DNA of 64,000 bases. Origin: Lachnospiraceae bacterium (lineage in GTDB: Bacteria; Bacillota; Clostridia; Lachnospirales; Lachnospiraceae). A program made the translations under genes and the position numbers. Each line of letters begins with the position of its first letter. Within the stretch, counting starts at the first letter, position 1. Where the stretch lies: contig JAEETA010000004.1 in assembly GCA_016286555.1 (NCBI GenBank), positions 1-64,000 of the forward strand, read 5' to 3'. This document shows positions 16,006 through 28,001 of the stretch, one piece after another. The notes beneath the pieces were generated by a model that was given only the letters and a program-made list of their open reading frames with translations, ran no database searches and was not told where the DNA came from.

Positions 16006-18351
16006 ATGAAGCGCCACACTTCCATTGCTGTGGAAAAACATCACAAAACAGGCAGACCGGGGATTTTCTTCGGTCTGCTTTTTGCGCTGTGTGTTCTGAT
16101 CTTCGGGAACGGAATGAATGCGCAGGCTCTGGGATTAACGCAGGAGCTTCTGCGGGAATCCGCTGCTGCGATCCCGGATGACGGAGGCTATTACGAGATC
16201 TTCGTCAATGAAGATGATATGCTGCATCCCGTGGTCTCCGATCCGGTACGGGTAGAGGAAGCTGAGCTCCTGGAGCGTTACGGGCGGACCGTTTTTGATG
16301 AAGGCCCGGAAGGACCGGTTTACGCAGATGCGGTTAAGCAGTGCAGAAGTGCCATCATAGCAGGCCTCATCGCCCGTCAGGAGGAGATCGATGTCTCCGC
16401 CTTTCGTCTGACTGTCGAGCAGGTGGGTGAAATCCTGGAAGACATCGAAGACAATGAAGTGCGGCTCTTCTGGTGGGATCACAGCATGTACAGCTACGGA
16501 GGCATGGGAAATACCTGCCAGTATGTAGCCAATCTGCAGTACCTGGATCAGGAAACCACCGATGCTTTGCGCGAGAATATCGCTCTGGCCCTCACCGAGA
16601 GCGTCACAACGGATATGACGGATCTGCAGAAGGCCATTTCCATCTATGAGTGGCTCTGCACCAACATTGATTACGATTACACGCTGGAGGGGCATCACAT
16701 CTGGCACGCCCTCGTTGACAGATTCTGCGTCTGCCAGGGCTATGCGGAGGCCTACAATCTCCTGGCCCGCTGGGTGGGACTGGAAACCGGATATGCTTCC
16801 GGCGGCAATCATATTTGGAACTCCGTGAAAGTGAACGGCACCTGGTATGCGCTGGACTGCACTTGGGATTCGGATGACGGCATGATCCCCGGAGGCGTGG
16901 GACACAAAAATCTTCTGCGGAGCGATGCATTCCTCGCAAGTACCGGTCACAATTATCACGGCCGGGACCACCAGTGCACCGACACTTCCTGGGATGAAAA
17001 TACCAATTACTGGACCGACATCCAGGTAAAGCACAGCACTTCCGCCATGTTCTTCTTTGACGACAGCGGTGTCTATTATCTGAAATGGACAGATGAAAAT
17101 ACCTGCAATGTGGTATTCCGAAGCGAATCCACCGGCAGGGAGAGCATCGTCAAGGCCCTCACCGTCGCAGGGGAAGAATATCAATCCTACCCGGCGCGGG
17201 ATGTCTTCTACCAGGGCGTCAGCCTCACTCGCGTGGGAGACCTTCTGTTCTTCAACGACAATGACCATGTGTATTGCTATCAGCCCTCCACCGGTACCTT
17301 AAGTACCTATTTTACCTATACCAACAAGCCCACCGCGCTGAGTGCCATTTACGGCGTCCGGAACTACAAGGGAGCGCTGTACTACCGGTACGGCGACCTG
17401 AAGGATACGGAAACCGGAAGGCGGATCATGGATGAAACCGGAGATCTGGATGAAGCCTCCGACTACTTTTACAATTACAGGAGAAACAAGGGTGCCGGCA
17501 CCCTCCCCTATCCCGATGTGAAGATCACCTGGGATGACATGGACGTGGATCCCATCGATCCCAGCGTTTCCGGATTCGTCACCAGGCTGTACCGGATCTT
17601 CCTGGATCGAACTCCCGGCGCGGATGAAGTGGCAGGCTGGAGCAATCAGCTCATTGCGGGCACCGCAAACGCAAGCCAGGTGGCTGCAGGTTTTATCTTC
17701 AGCCCCGAATTCATCGACCGGAACCTGTGTAACGATCACTACCTGGAGTATCTCTATCGCGGACTCTTCGACAGACCTGCGGACGAAGGCGGCTTTAACG
17801 GCTGGCTGGCCCTCATCGACGAAGGTTATTCCAGAGAGCGGGTAGCCCAGGGGTTCCTCACCAGCCCCGAGTTCCAGGATCTGTGTGAATCCTTCGGTGT
17901 TACCTGCGGCACCGGACTTTCCAATGTCCCCGCCTACGGCACCATCCAGCAGGCACACTGCACCATCGCCGGCTGCGGCAACGAAGCACCTGTGGTGGTC
18001 CTGGTCCGGAGTCTGTATCAGACCACGCTGGGACGCCAGCCCGAGGAATTCGAGGTACTGTTCTGGGTAGGACACCTGGCAGGCCATGATGTGACCGGGC
18101 GTGTCCTGGTCAACAGCTTCATGAACGGCGAGGAATATCATAACCTGAACCGCACCAACGGTCAGTATGTAACGGATCTTTACCATGCCATCTTTAACCG
18201 TGAGCCCGACGAGGGCGGCTACAACGACTGGGTGAACCGCCTGGAGAACGAGGGCTGGACCAGAGAGCGGGTGCTGAACGGCTTTACCTCCTCTCAGGAA
18301 TTCCTGGATCAGTGCAATCACTCCGGCATCGAAGTGGGCGGCGAAGTCTGA
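16006..18351 (+). CDS. Secreted transglutaminase-like protein with C-terminal DUF4214-type repeats
   Basis: Signal peptide after MKRHTSIAVEKHHKTGRPGIFFGLLFALCVLIFGNGMNAQALG; CVCQGYAEAY...GGNHIWNSVKVNGTWYALDCTWDSD; C-term ~230 aa aligns with the 3066-5201 product, both ending GI(E)(I/V)GGE(I/V). Confidence 0.87.
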   Translation: MKRHTSIAVEKHHKTGRPGIFFGLLFALCVLIFGNGMNAQALGLTQELLRESAAAIPDDGGYYEIFVNEDDMLHPVVSDPVRVEEAELLERYGRTVFDEGPEGPVYADAVKQCRSAIIAGLIARQEEIDVSAFRLTVEQVGEILEDIEDNEVRLFWWDHSMYSYGGMGNTCQYVANLQYLDQETTDALRENIALALTESVTTDMTDLQKAISIYEWLCTNIDYDYTLEGHHIWHALVDRFCVCQGYAEAYNLLARWVGLETGYASGGNHIWNSVKVNGTWYALDCTWDSDDGMIPGGVGHKNLLRSDAFLASTGHNYHGRDHQCTDTSWDENTNYWTDIQVKHSTSAMFFFDDSGVYYLKWTDENTCNVVFRSESTGRESIVKALTVAGEEYQSYPARDVFYQGVSLTRVGDLLFFNDNDHVYCYQPSTGTLSTYFTYTNKPTALSAIYGVRNYKGALYYRYGDLKDTETGRRIMDETGDLDEASDYFYNYRRNKGAGTLPYPDVKITWDDMDVDPIDPSVSGFVTRLYRIFLDRTPGADEVAGWSNQLIAGTANASQVAAGFIFSPEFIDRNLCNDHYLEYLYRGLFDRPADEGGFNGWLALIDEGYSRERVAQGFLTSPEFQDLCESFGVTCGTGLSNVPAYGTIQQAHCTIAGCGNEAPVVVLVRSLYQTTLGRQPEEFEVLFWVGHLAGHDVTGRVLVNSFMNGEEYHNLNRTNGQYVTDLYHAIFNREPDEGGYNDWVNRLENEGWTRERVLNGFTSSQEFLDQCNHSGIEVGGEV

Positions 18352-18456
18352 TCCAAAAATCTTAAAAAACGCTGAAAAATAGCGCATTTGCTTGTGTTTT
18401 GTGTAGAGCGGATGATATATTTAAGGTGTATCGGTAGATAAAAAGGAAGTATTGCA

Positions 18457-18846
18457 ATGGATTCATCAAATATGCAGCCCTTACCGGTCCGCAGGAAGCC
18501 GGGAGATCAACTGGCAACGGCATCTCTCATCTTCGGCGTGATCTCGGTATTGCTCATTATCACCGGATTTTTCGGGATCGCCGCAGGCGCCTTGGGAATG
18601 ATCTTCGGATTCTTAAGCCTTCGGAAAGGGCAGGAGCCCTCTTCCCTGCAAAGGGCAGGACTCATCAGTTCCGCCATCGGCTTCGGACTCAGTCTCCTGC
18701 TGATCCTCTACTCGGTGTATCTGGTACTGAACGATCCCCGGATCCTGGAGAGTGTCAATGAGATGTACAATGCACTCTACGGATCGGGCGACGACTGGAA
18801 TACGTATCTGCAGATGTTGCAGGATACAAGGGTCAATAGTCAATAA
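18457..18846 (+). CDS. DUF4190-like small membrane protein
   Basis: ATASLIFGVISVLLIITGFFGIAAGALGMIFGFLSLRKGQ...AGLISSAIGFGLSLLLIL. Confidence 0.65.
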   Translation: MDSSNMQPLPVRRKPGDQLATASLIFGVISVLLIITGFFGIAAGALGMIFGFLSLRKGQEPSSLQRAGLISSAIGFGLSLLLILYSVYLVLNDPRILESVNEMYNALYGSGDDWNTYLQMLQDTRVNSQ

Positions 18847-18892
18847 TGCGAGTTATGCGTGCATAAACGAGCATTTTGACTTAATGACCCGC

Positions 18893-18989
18893 CCAAGCAT
18901 GAGCAAGTAGCAATTTCCTGCGAAGCAAGGAAATTAGCGGATTGTGAATGCTTGGAGACTTGCGGGAGCTGCGAAGCAGCGAAGCAAGT
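18893..18989. repeat. Intergenic nested palindrome element
   Basis: CCAAGCAT (18893-18900)/ATGCTTGG (18948-18955) enclosing AATTTCCT (18912-18919)/AGGAAATT (18928-18935); then ACTTGC (18958-18963)/GCAAGT (18984-18989) enclosing GCTGC-gaa-GCAGC (18968-18980). Confidence 0.8.
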
Positions 18990-19028
18990 CGTAGTATCCG
19001 GTTAAGACATGGGAGAAAGGAGCGGCTT

Positions 19029-19628
19029 ATGAACATATCCGCAGGATACAACGGAATCAACCAAAGCCTCTATGCGAGCCTGTCCCGCAGCTCCTCCTAT
19101 ATGGGCGGACAGACCTCTCCCTACAAGGAGCAGGAAGCGGAAGCGCAGAAAAAAGAAGAGCTGAAGGAACGGATCGAATACAGGCCCCCCACACTTGAAG
19201 AACGCAAGGAGCGGGAAGAAGAACTGGAAAAGATGGGTCTGAAGAAGAAGGAGTACGATCCTCACGACCCGTCCTGCGAATGCGAGACCTGCAAGAACCG
19301 GAAGTACAAGGACGGATCCGACGAGATGGTATCCTTCAAGGCGGCAGCTCATATTTCCCCCAATGCCGCAGCGTCCCGTGTCCGGGCGCACGAGCAGGAG
19401 CACGTTGCCAACGCCTACGACAAGGCAGCCATGAAGGGCGGCAAGGTGATCCAGGCTTCCGTCTCCATCCACACCGCTGTATGTCCCGAGTGCGGACGCA
19501 CCTATGTCAGCGGCGGCACCACACATACCCAGATCAAGTATTACAACGAGGAGAATCCCTACCAGAAGGATCTGAAGGCACAGCACTACGACAAACTGGC
19601 AGGAGCAAATTTAGATTATGCAGTATGA
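19029..19628 (+). CDS. SprA-like putative metallopeptidase
   Basis: VRAHEQEHVANAYDKAAMKGGKVIQASVSIHTAVCPECGRTYVSGGTT; HExxH-like HEQEH plus CECETC and CPEC cysteine pairs. Confidence 0.7.
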   Translation: MNISAGYNGINQSLYASLSRSSSYMGGQTSPYKEQEAEAQKKEELKERIEYRPPTLEERKEREEELEKMGLKKKEYDPHDPSCECETCKNRKYKDGSDEMVSFKAAAHISPNAAASRVRAHEQEHVANAYDKAAMKGGKVIQASVSIHTAVCPECGRTYVSGGTTHTQIKYYNEENPYQKDLKAQHYDKLAGANLDYAV

Positions 19629-20409
19629 GTATCGGACCGTTTCCGTTTTGAAGGACTCGGCCAGAGGAAGACTAATGGGCAATTACGGCAGAGCGATCGG
19701 CATCACTCTCTCGCAATTGCTCTTTCCTTATTTTGCAAACTTCATCGGCGCAGAGCTGGAGTATTCCCTCCGTGGGATGCTGACCCGATCGGGCAAGACC
19801 CTTTCCCTGACAGCGGATCTGCTAGTGGCAGGAGGCGGGTATCTCTTAACCTCCTTCCTGCTGATCATCGCAAGCGTCTGTATGGCAGGTGTGGCCCTCT
19901 TCTATCTGAATCTCATGACAGGGCACAGGCCTCAGATCTCGGATTTCTACTACGGATTCCAGACCCGCTTCGGCGACTTTCTGGCCATCTCCGCAGCGCT
20001 GGAGGTGCCTTCCCTGGTAGCAACCCTGCCCTATTACATCTGCTTCTACATGGTGCAGTCCATGGGCTCAACCTTTGATACATGGATCCTGGTCGCACTC
20101 TTCGCTCTGGGACTCCTGGTGCGGGTGATCATGGCACTGCTCATCGGACCTGCTTTTTACCTGGCGCTGGACTTCCCGGAGCTGACACCGGCCCAGGTCC
20201 TGAAGCGCACCTTCCTGAAAATGCACGGAAATCGCCTGCGGCTATTAAAGCTCATGCTCAGCTTCCTGCCCATGATAGTACTGGGAGCCTGCAGCTTTGG
20301 AATCGGCCTGCTTTGGGTGGAGGTGTATTACCGCACCGCTCTCACCGGATTTTATCTGGATCTCATGAATCCCAAGGTGATCTCCGGAAGCTTTGACCGC
20401 ACAGTCTGA
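19618..20409 (+). CDS. DUF975-family membrane protein
   Basis: 263 aa; KDSARGRLMGNYGRAIGITL N-terminal motif and multiple TM segments. Confidence 0.75.
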   Translation: MQYEYRTVSVLKDSARGRLMGNYGRAIGITLSQLLFPYFANFIGAELEYSLRGMLTRSGKTLSLTADLLVAGGGYLLTSFLLIIASVCMAGVALFYLNLMTGHRPQISDFYYGFQTRFGDFLAISAALEVPSLVATLPYYICFYMVQSMGSTFDTWILVALFALGLLVRVIMALLIGPAFYLALDFPELTPAQVLKRTFLKMHGNRLRLLKLMLSFLPMIVLGACSFGIGLLWVEVYYRTALTGFYLDLMNPKVISGSFDRTV

Positions 20410-20414
20410 TAACA

Positions 20415-20490
20415 CCAAAAAGGAGGTCCCCCGAGGATCTCCTTTTTTGTAAAGCAAAACGAGGCCCCTGCGAGCCTCGTTTTTTGTGTT
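20415..20490. terminator. Back-to-back terminators between convergent genes
   Basis: AAAAAGGAGgtccccCGAGGATCTCCTTTTTT and AAAACGAGGCccctGCGAGCCTCGTTTTTT. Confidence 0.8.
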
Positions 20491-20492
20491 GT

Positions 20493-21629
20493 TTACTCGT
20501 CATCGTCGCCGCCGACCTCAACGCCGCCGGTGCTCTTCCACTTCAGATATCCGATGATGAAGGGATCCAGCTTGCCGTCCAGGACGCCGCTGGCATCGCT
20601 GCTCTCCACGCCGGTCCTGCGGTCCTTCACCATGGTGTAGGGCTGGAGGACATAGGAACGGATCTGGTTACCCCAGGCGATATCACGGACCTCACCGCGG
20701 ATGTCGGAAAGCTTCTCCGCATTGGCTGCCCGCTTCAGCTCCAGGAGCTTAAACTTCAGCATCTGCATTGCCTTGTCCTTATTCTGGAACTGGCTGCGCT
20801 CGTTCTGACAGGTCACCACCGTTCCCGTAGGGATGTGGGTGATACGGATAGCGGAGGAAGTCTTGTTGATGTGCTGACCGCCGGCGCCGCTGCTTCGATA
20901 GGTATCGATGCGCAGATCCTTCTCATCGATATCAATGTCCAGATCCTCTGCCAGATCCGGCATGACGTCCAGACTCACGAAGGAGGTCTGACGCTTTGCC
21001 TGGGCATTGAAGGGAGAGATACGCACCAGACGGTGGACACCCTTCTCGGAGCGAAGGTAACCGTATGCGTTCTCGCCGTTTACCTGGAAGGTCACGGACT
21101 TGATGCCCGCTTCGTCTCCCTCCAGCATATCCAGCACCTCTACGGAGAAGCCCTTCCGCTCAGCCCAGCGGGTATACATACGGTAAAGCATGCTGCACCA
21201 GTCGCAGCTCTCGGTACCGCCGGCTCCCGCATTCAGCTCCAGGATGGCATTGTTGTTATCATACTCCTCGGAGAGCAGGGTGGATACCCGCAGCTCCTCG
21301 TACTCTTCGATGAACTCATCCAGTTCGGCCCGGACCTCGGGAACCATGTCCGGATCCTCGTCCTCGTTCCCCAGCTCGATCAGGGTCAGGATGTCGTCAA
21401 ACTGGGTCTCCAGCTTGGCAAAACCTTCGGTGGTGGATTTCAGCACCTTCAGGTCCTTCATCTTCGCATTTGCCTTGTCGGGATCGTCCCAGAAACCGGG
21501 AGCTTCCATTTCCCGCTCCAGCTCTTCGATGCGTCTTTTCTTGTTGTCCAGATCCAGGGACTCACCGACCTCCTTCAAGGGGGCCTGATAGGTCAGGATC
21601 TCGGTTTTCATCTGATCTAATTCAATCAA
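20493..21629 (-). CDS. prfB: Peptide chain release factor 2
   Basis: 378 aa; SGAGGQHINKTSSAIRITHIPTG (GGQ), VRISPFNAQ (SPF); immediately downstream of secA. Confidence 0.95.
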   Translation of the reverse strand: MIELDQMKTEILTYQAPLKEVGESLDLDNKKRRIEELEREMEAPGFWDDPDKANAKMKDLKVLKSTTEGFAKLETQFDDILTLIELGNEDEDPDMVPEVRAELDEFIEEYEELRVSTLLSEEYDNNNAILELNAGAGGTESCDWCSMLYRMYTRWAERKGFSVEVLDMLEGDEAGIKSVTFQVNGENAYGYLRSEKGVHRLVRISPFNAQAKRQTSFVSLDVMPDLAEDLDIDIDEKDLRIDTYRSSGAGGQHINKTSSAIRITHIPTGTVVTCQNERSQFQNKDKAMQMLKFKLLELKRAANAEKLSDIRGEVRDIAWGNQIRSYVLQPYTMVKDRRTGVESSDASGVLDGKLDPFIIGYLKWKSTGGVEVGGDDDE

Positions 21630-21635
21630 AATAGC

Positions 21636-24206
<2,571 letters not shown>

Positions 24207-24353
24207 TCCGTAACCTTTCAAGATCCGTTTGGATTTGCATCCGATTTTTCATCTTCAACCTTGTCATTTTAGCAAAAAAAGGCCCCTCTTTCAATGGCAA
24301 GGGAGAAGTTTTCACACCTTTTCAAAACAGCGGATAAATGGTATGATTCAGTT

Positions 24354-25523
24354 ATGAAAAAAGTAGCTACTTCACAACTGACTCCGGGCATGACCGTAGG
24401 ATCTGACGTACAGTCCTACGATGACCGGACCGTACTTGCCAAGGGTACCGTACTGACGGACACGCTCATCACGCGTCTGGAGCTGTACGGTATTTTGAAC
24501 GTTTATATAGACGATACGGTACAGGTCCAGCCCACTGCAGAGGTTACGGAACCCCTTCCCGCGGGAGCGAACAATCCCCTGACGGAGGATGTGAAGGACC
24601 GTATAGAACAGGAGGCGGCAGATGCCGGCATCCCGCAGGATGATGATCTCTCCTACTTCGAGCGTGTCCGTTCCTCCGAGGAGTTCAAAGAGTTCGAAGA
24701 GGACTACAACAAGCAGACGGAATCTCTTGCCTTCTCCTTAAACGAGATGGTGGAGAAAAATATCAAGATTGATGCCCAGCTGGTGATCGAAGGCCCGTTG
24801 GAAATGATCAAGCGGGCAGGCTCCCGGTCCAACATCATGGACATGCTCCATCTCATGCGGAGCTTCGACGACGCAACCTTCGCCCACTGTATGAACGTGG
24901 CGCTGCTGAATTACGTCCTGGCAGGATGGATGGGCTGGGATGAGGAGCGTCAAACCCTGGCTCTGGCCTGCGGTCTCTTCCACGATGTGGGCAAGCTGAA
25001 GATCCCGAAGAACGTGCTGTTAAAGCCCTCCCGCTTAAACGAAAGCGAGTTCGCCACCATCAAGAAGCACTCCATTTTCGGCTTCGAGCTGTTAAAGCAG
25101 CAGAACGTGGGTGACGCGGTACGGAACGCTTCCCTCATGCACCATGAGCGCTACGACGGTTCCGGCTATCCCCTGCACCTGAAGGGGAATCAGATCGATC
25201 CTTACGCGCGTCTCACCTCCGTCACGGATGTGTACGACGCCATGACCAGTGCCAGAGTTTACCGCGGGCCCTTGTGTCCTTTCCGTGTGGTGGAGCTCTT
25301 CGAGGAGGAAGGCCTGGAAAAATACGACCCCGACATGGTCCTCACTTTCCTGAAGAATGTGACCAACACCTACCTGCAGACCAGATGCCGCCTCAGCGAC
25401 GGCCGGATCGGTACCATCGTCATGAACAATCCAACCCATCTGTCCAAGCCCGTTATCGACCTGGGTGGAAGCTTCCTGGATCTGTCCAAGGCACCGCACC
25501 TGTCCATCGAGCAGCTGCTGTAG
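24354..25523 (+). CDS. HD-GYP domain protein (candidate c-di-GMP phosphodiesterase)
   Basis: LFHDVGKLKIP...MHHERYDGSGYPLHLKGNQIDPYARLTSVTDVYDAMTS. Confidence 0.9.
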   Translation: MKKVATSQLTPGMTVGSDVQSYDDRTVLAKGTVLTDTLITRLELYGILNVYIDDTVQVQPTAEVTEPLPAGANNPLTEDVKDRIEQEAADAGIPQDDDLSYFERVRSSEEFKEFEEDYNKQTESLAFSLNEMVEKNIKIDAQLVIEGPLEMIKRAGSRSNIMDMLHLMRSFDDATFAHCMNVALLNYVLAGWMGWDEERQTLALACGLFHDVGKLKIPKNVLLKPSRLNESEFATIKKHSIFGFELLKQQNVGDAVRNASLMHHERYDGSGYPLHLKGNQIDPYARLTSVTDVYDAMTSARVYRGPLCPFRVVELFEEEGLEKYDPDMVLTFLKNVTNTYLQTRCRLSDGRIGTIVMNNPTHLSKPVIDLGGSFLDLSKAPHLSIEQLL

Positions 25524-25547
25524 GCAGAGGAAAGAACCTACACAAAA

Positions 25548-25592
25548 CACAGCGAAAAACCCGAGGAGAGATCCCCGGGTTTTTCGCTGTTC
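25548..25592 (+). terminator. Rho-independent terminator
   Basis: ACAGCGAAAAACCCGAGG...CCCCGGGTTTTTCGCTGT inverted repeat. Confidence 0.7.
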
Positions 25593-25654
25593 ACAAAAGG
25601 ATTCAAAAGGAGGGAAAGTAATGAAAAAAATGACAAATTCGTCATTTTCTACTA

Positions 25655-26515
25655 CTATAAACTGTCATAGATCTTACGGATATGGGCCGCACACTGCAGT
25701 GCGTTTTCCGGGCAGGTATTCTCCAGCGTTGCATGAATGAAAGGCTTGCGCTCCTTTGCAAAGCGCAGCACCTGCGTGTAATCCATCTCTCCAAGGCCGC
25801 ATCCGACGCTGGTCAGTTCCTTCTCTCCCACCTGAAAATCCTTCAGATGGATCATGGCGATGTCCTTCCCCAGAAGGTCGATGGTCTCTGCGAAGATTTC
25901 CTCCCGACGGGTATAATTCTCCATATCCAGAAGGTTCACCGGATCAAAGATGATCTGCAGATTGGGAGAGCCGATCTCATCCAGCACTTTCCGCGCTCTC
26001 TGCGGGCCCCAGACGATGTGCTTTGCCACGGGCTCGATAGCCAGGATCACGCCGAAACGCTCTGCCGCCGCCACCACGGGACGGAGGTTCGTGATAAAGG
26101 TCTGCAGCGCCTCCTCGGAACGGCATTCGGGGCAGTACTTATATTCCGCATTGGGAGCGCCGGTCTCGGTTCCCACCACGCCTGCACCCAACAGGGAGGC
26201 AAAGCGCAGATGTGCGATGTATTTGTCCGTGATCTTCGAAAGCTCTGCGGGATCGGGATGGGCCAGGTTCAAGTAACATCCCAGCACTGCAATGTCCACA
26301 TTATTTTTCGCAAACACATTCCGCAGATAAGCCGCATAGCCCGGAGTCAGGGACTCGGGGGCCGCGGGGAGCTTGTTCCCGTCTGCGTCCTTCATTTTCG
26401 AAAGGGCCAGATGACCGCAGGCAAAGCCCAGTTCATGAACTTTCGCGATCCGCTCCTCAAAAGTGAGGGCCTCAGTATCGTGTAAACGGATTCCCAGTTG
26501 CATTGTTTTCTCCAT
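25655..26515 (-). CDS. Xylose isomerase-like TIM-barrel (sugar phosphate isomerase/epimerase family)
   Basis: 286 aa; ILAIEPVAKH, IIFDPVNLLD, IAMIHLKDFQ; two bases downstream of uxaA. Confidence 0.8.
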   Translation of the reverse strand: MEKTMQLGIRLHDTEALTFEERIAKVHELGFACGHLALSKMKDADGNKLPAAPESLTPGYAAYLRNVFAKNNVDIAVLGCYLNLAHPDPAELSKITDKYIAHLRFASLLGAGVVGTETGAPNAEYKYCPECRSEEALQTFITNLRPVVAAAERFGVILAIEPVAKHIVWGPQRARKVLDEIGSPNLQIIFDPVNLLDMENYTRREEIFAETIDLLGKDIAMIHLKDFQVGEKELTSVGCGLGEMDYTQVLRFAKERKPFIHATLENTCPENALQCAAHIRKIYDSL

Positions 26516-26516
26516 A

Positions 26517-28001
26517 CTACAGGGTTACGCCCTGCTTAAAGATGGCCAGGTCGTGATAGCCTGCGATCTCGCTTCTGACTTTGCGTCCGGAAGCAGTCTC
26601 CAGCACCAGATCAAAGAGCTTCTTCGTCTCCTCTTCCCAGGTGCTGCCCTCTTCCACCAGGACACCCGCGTTAAAGTCGATCCAGCCGGATTTCTTCGTA
26701 GCCAGAGGGGTATTGGTGGAGATCTTCATGGTGGGCACCGGCGCTGCGAAAGGAGTGCCGCGGCCCGTGGTAAAGAGGATGATCTGTGCTCCTGCCGCAG
26801 CCAGTGCGGTGGCAGCCACCAGGTCGTTGCCGGGGGCACTCAGGAGATTCAGCCCCTTGTTGCAGACCTTCTCACCGTAGGACAGAACGCCGTGAACCGG
26901 TGCGGAACCGGACTTCTGGGTGCATCCCAGGGACTTGTCCTCCAGGGTGGAGATGCCGCCCTTTTTGTTTCCCGGAGAAGGATTCTCGTAAATGGTCTGA
27001 TGGTTGGAAGTAAAGTAATTCTTAAAGTCGTTGATGAGGCAGACCGTATCGTCAAAGAGCTCTTTCGTAGCGCAGCGGTTCATGAGAATGGTCTCTGCAC
27101 CGAACATTTCCGGCACCTCTGTCAGAATTGTGGTGCCGCCCTTAGAGATCAACAGGTCCGAAAATCTGCCTACCAGAGGGTTTGCGGTGATGCCGGAGAG
27201 TCCGTCGGATCCGCCGCATTTCATGCCGATGATCAGACGATCCGCGCTGACAGGTTCCCGCTTAAAAGTTGCTGCCTGCTCTGCCAGTTCCTTCACCAGC
27301 GCGAGACTGTCCGCAACCTCATCCTCATGCTCCTGGGCCACCAGGAACCGGACTCTGGTCTCGTCGTAATCTCCCAGGTAGGATTTCAGCACATCGATGT
27401 TGCTGTTCTCGCATCCCAGGCCCAGCACCAGGACGCCGCCCGCATTGGGATGGGTGATGAGGTCTGCCAGAATGGTGCGGGTATTTTCCTGATCGTCTCC
27501 CATTTGGGAGCATCCGTAAGGATGGGTAAAAGCAAAGACCTCGCAGTCATCGCTCTCATACTGCGCACTCATTTTTGCAATGGCGGAAGCCACATTGTTC
27601 ATGCAGCCAACGGTGGGCACGATCCAGATGTCATTCCGGACACCCACCTTGCCGTCCTTACGCACATAGCCCATAAAGGTTGCCTTTTCCGTTGCCTCTG
27701 GCTCTGCGAACTCCGGCTCGTAGTGATACTCCAGGATCTCTCCCAGACCGGTTTTTACATTGTGGGTATGGATCCAGGTACCTGCGGGAATGGCTTCCTT
27801 AGCGATACCGATGCGATAGCCGTATTTGATGACTTCGCCGCCCTCGGGGATGTCCCGGATGGCCATTTTGTGGCCCGCGGGAATCTCCTGCAATGCCTTT
27901 ACCTGCAGTCCGTCCTCGGGAGATACTACGGTACCTTCCGCCAGGGGCTGCAGCGCTACGATCACATTATCCGATTCATGGATTTTCAAATATTCCTGCA
28001 T
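26517..28001 (-). CDS. uxaA: Altronate dehydratase
   Basis: 494 aa fused SAF + C-terminal domain; GYVRKDGKVGVRNDIWIVPTVGC, KCGGSDGLSGITANP, TTGRGTPFAAPVPTMKISTNTPL. Confidence 0.92.
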   Translation of the reverse strand: MQEYLKIHESDNVIVALQPLAEGTVVSPEDGLQVKALQEIPAGHKMAIRDIPEGGEVIKYGYRIGIAKEAIPAGTWIHTHNVKTGLGEILEYHYEPEFAEPEATEKATFMGYVRKDGKVGVRNDIWIVPTVGCMNNVASAIAKMSAQYESDDCEVFAFTHPYGCSQMGDDQENTRTILADLITHPNAGGVLVLGLGCENSNIDVLKSYLGDYDETRVRFLVAQEHEDEVADSLALVKELAEQAATFKREPVSADRLIIGMKCGGSDGLSGITANPLVGRFSDLLISKGGTTILTEVPEMFGAETILMNRCATKELFDDTVCLINDFKNYFTSNHQTIYENPSPGNKKGGISTLEDKSLGCTQKSGSAPVHGVLSYGEKVCNKGLNLLSAPGNDLVAATALAAAGAQIILFTTGRGTPFAAPVPTMKISTNTPLATKKSGWIDFNAGVLVEEGSTWEEETKKLFDLVLETASGRKVRSEIAGYHDLAIFKQGVTL

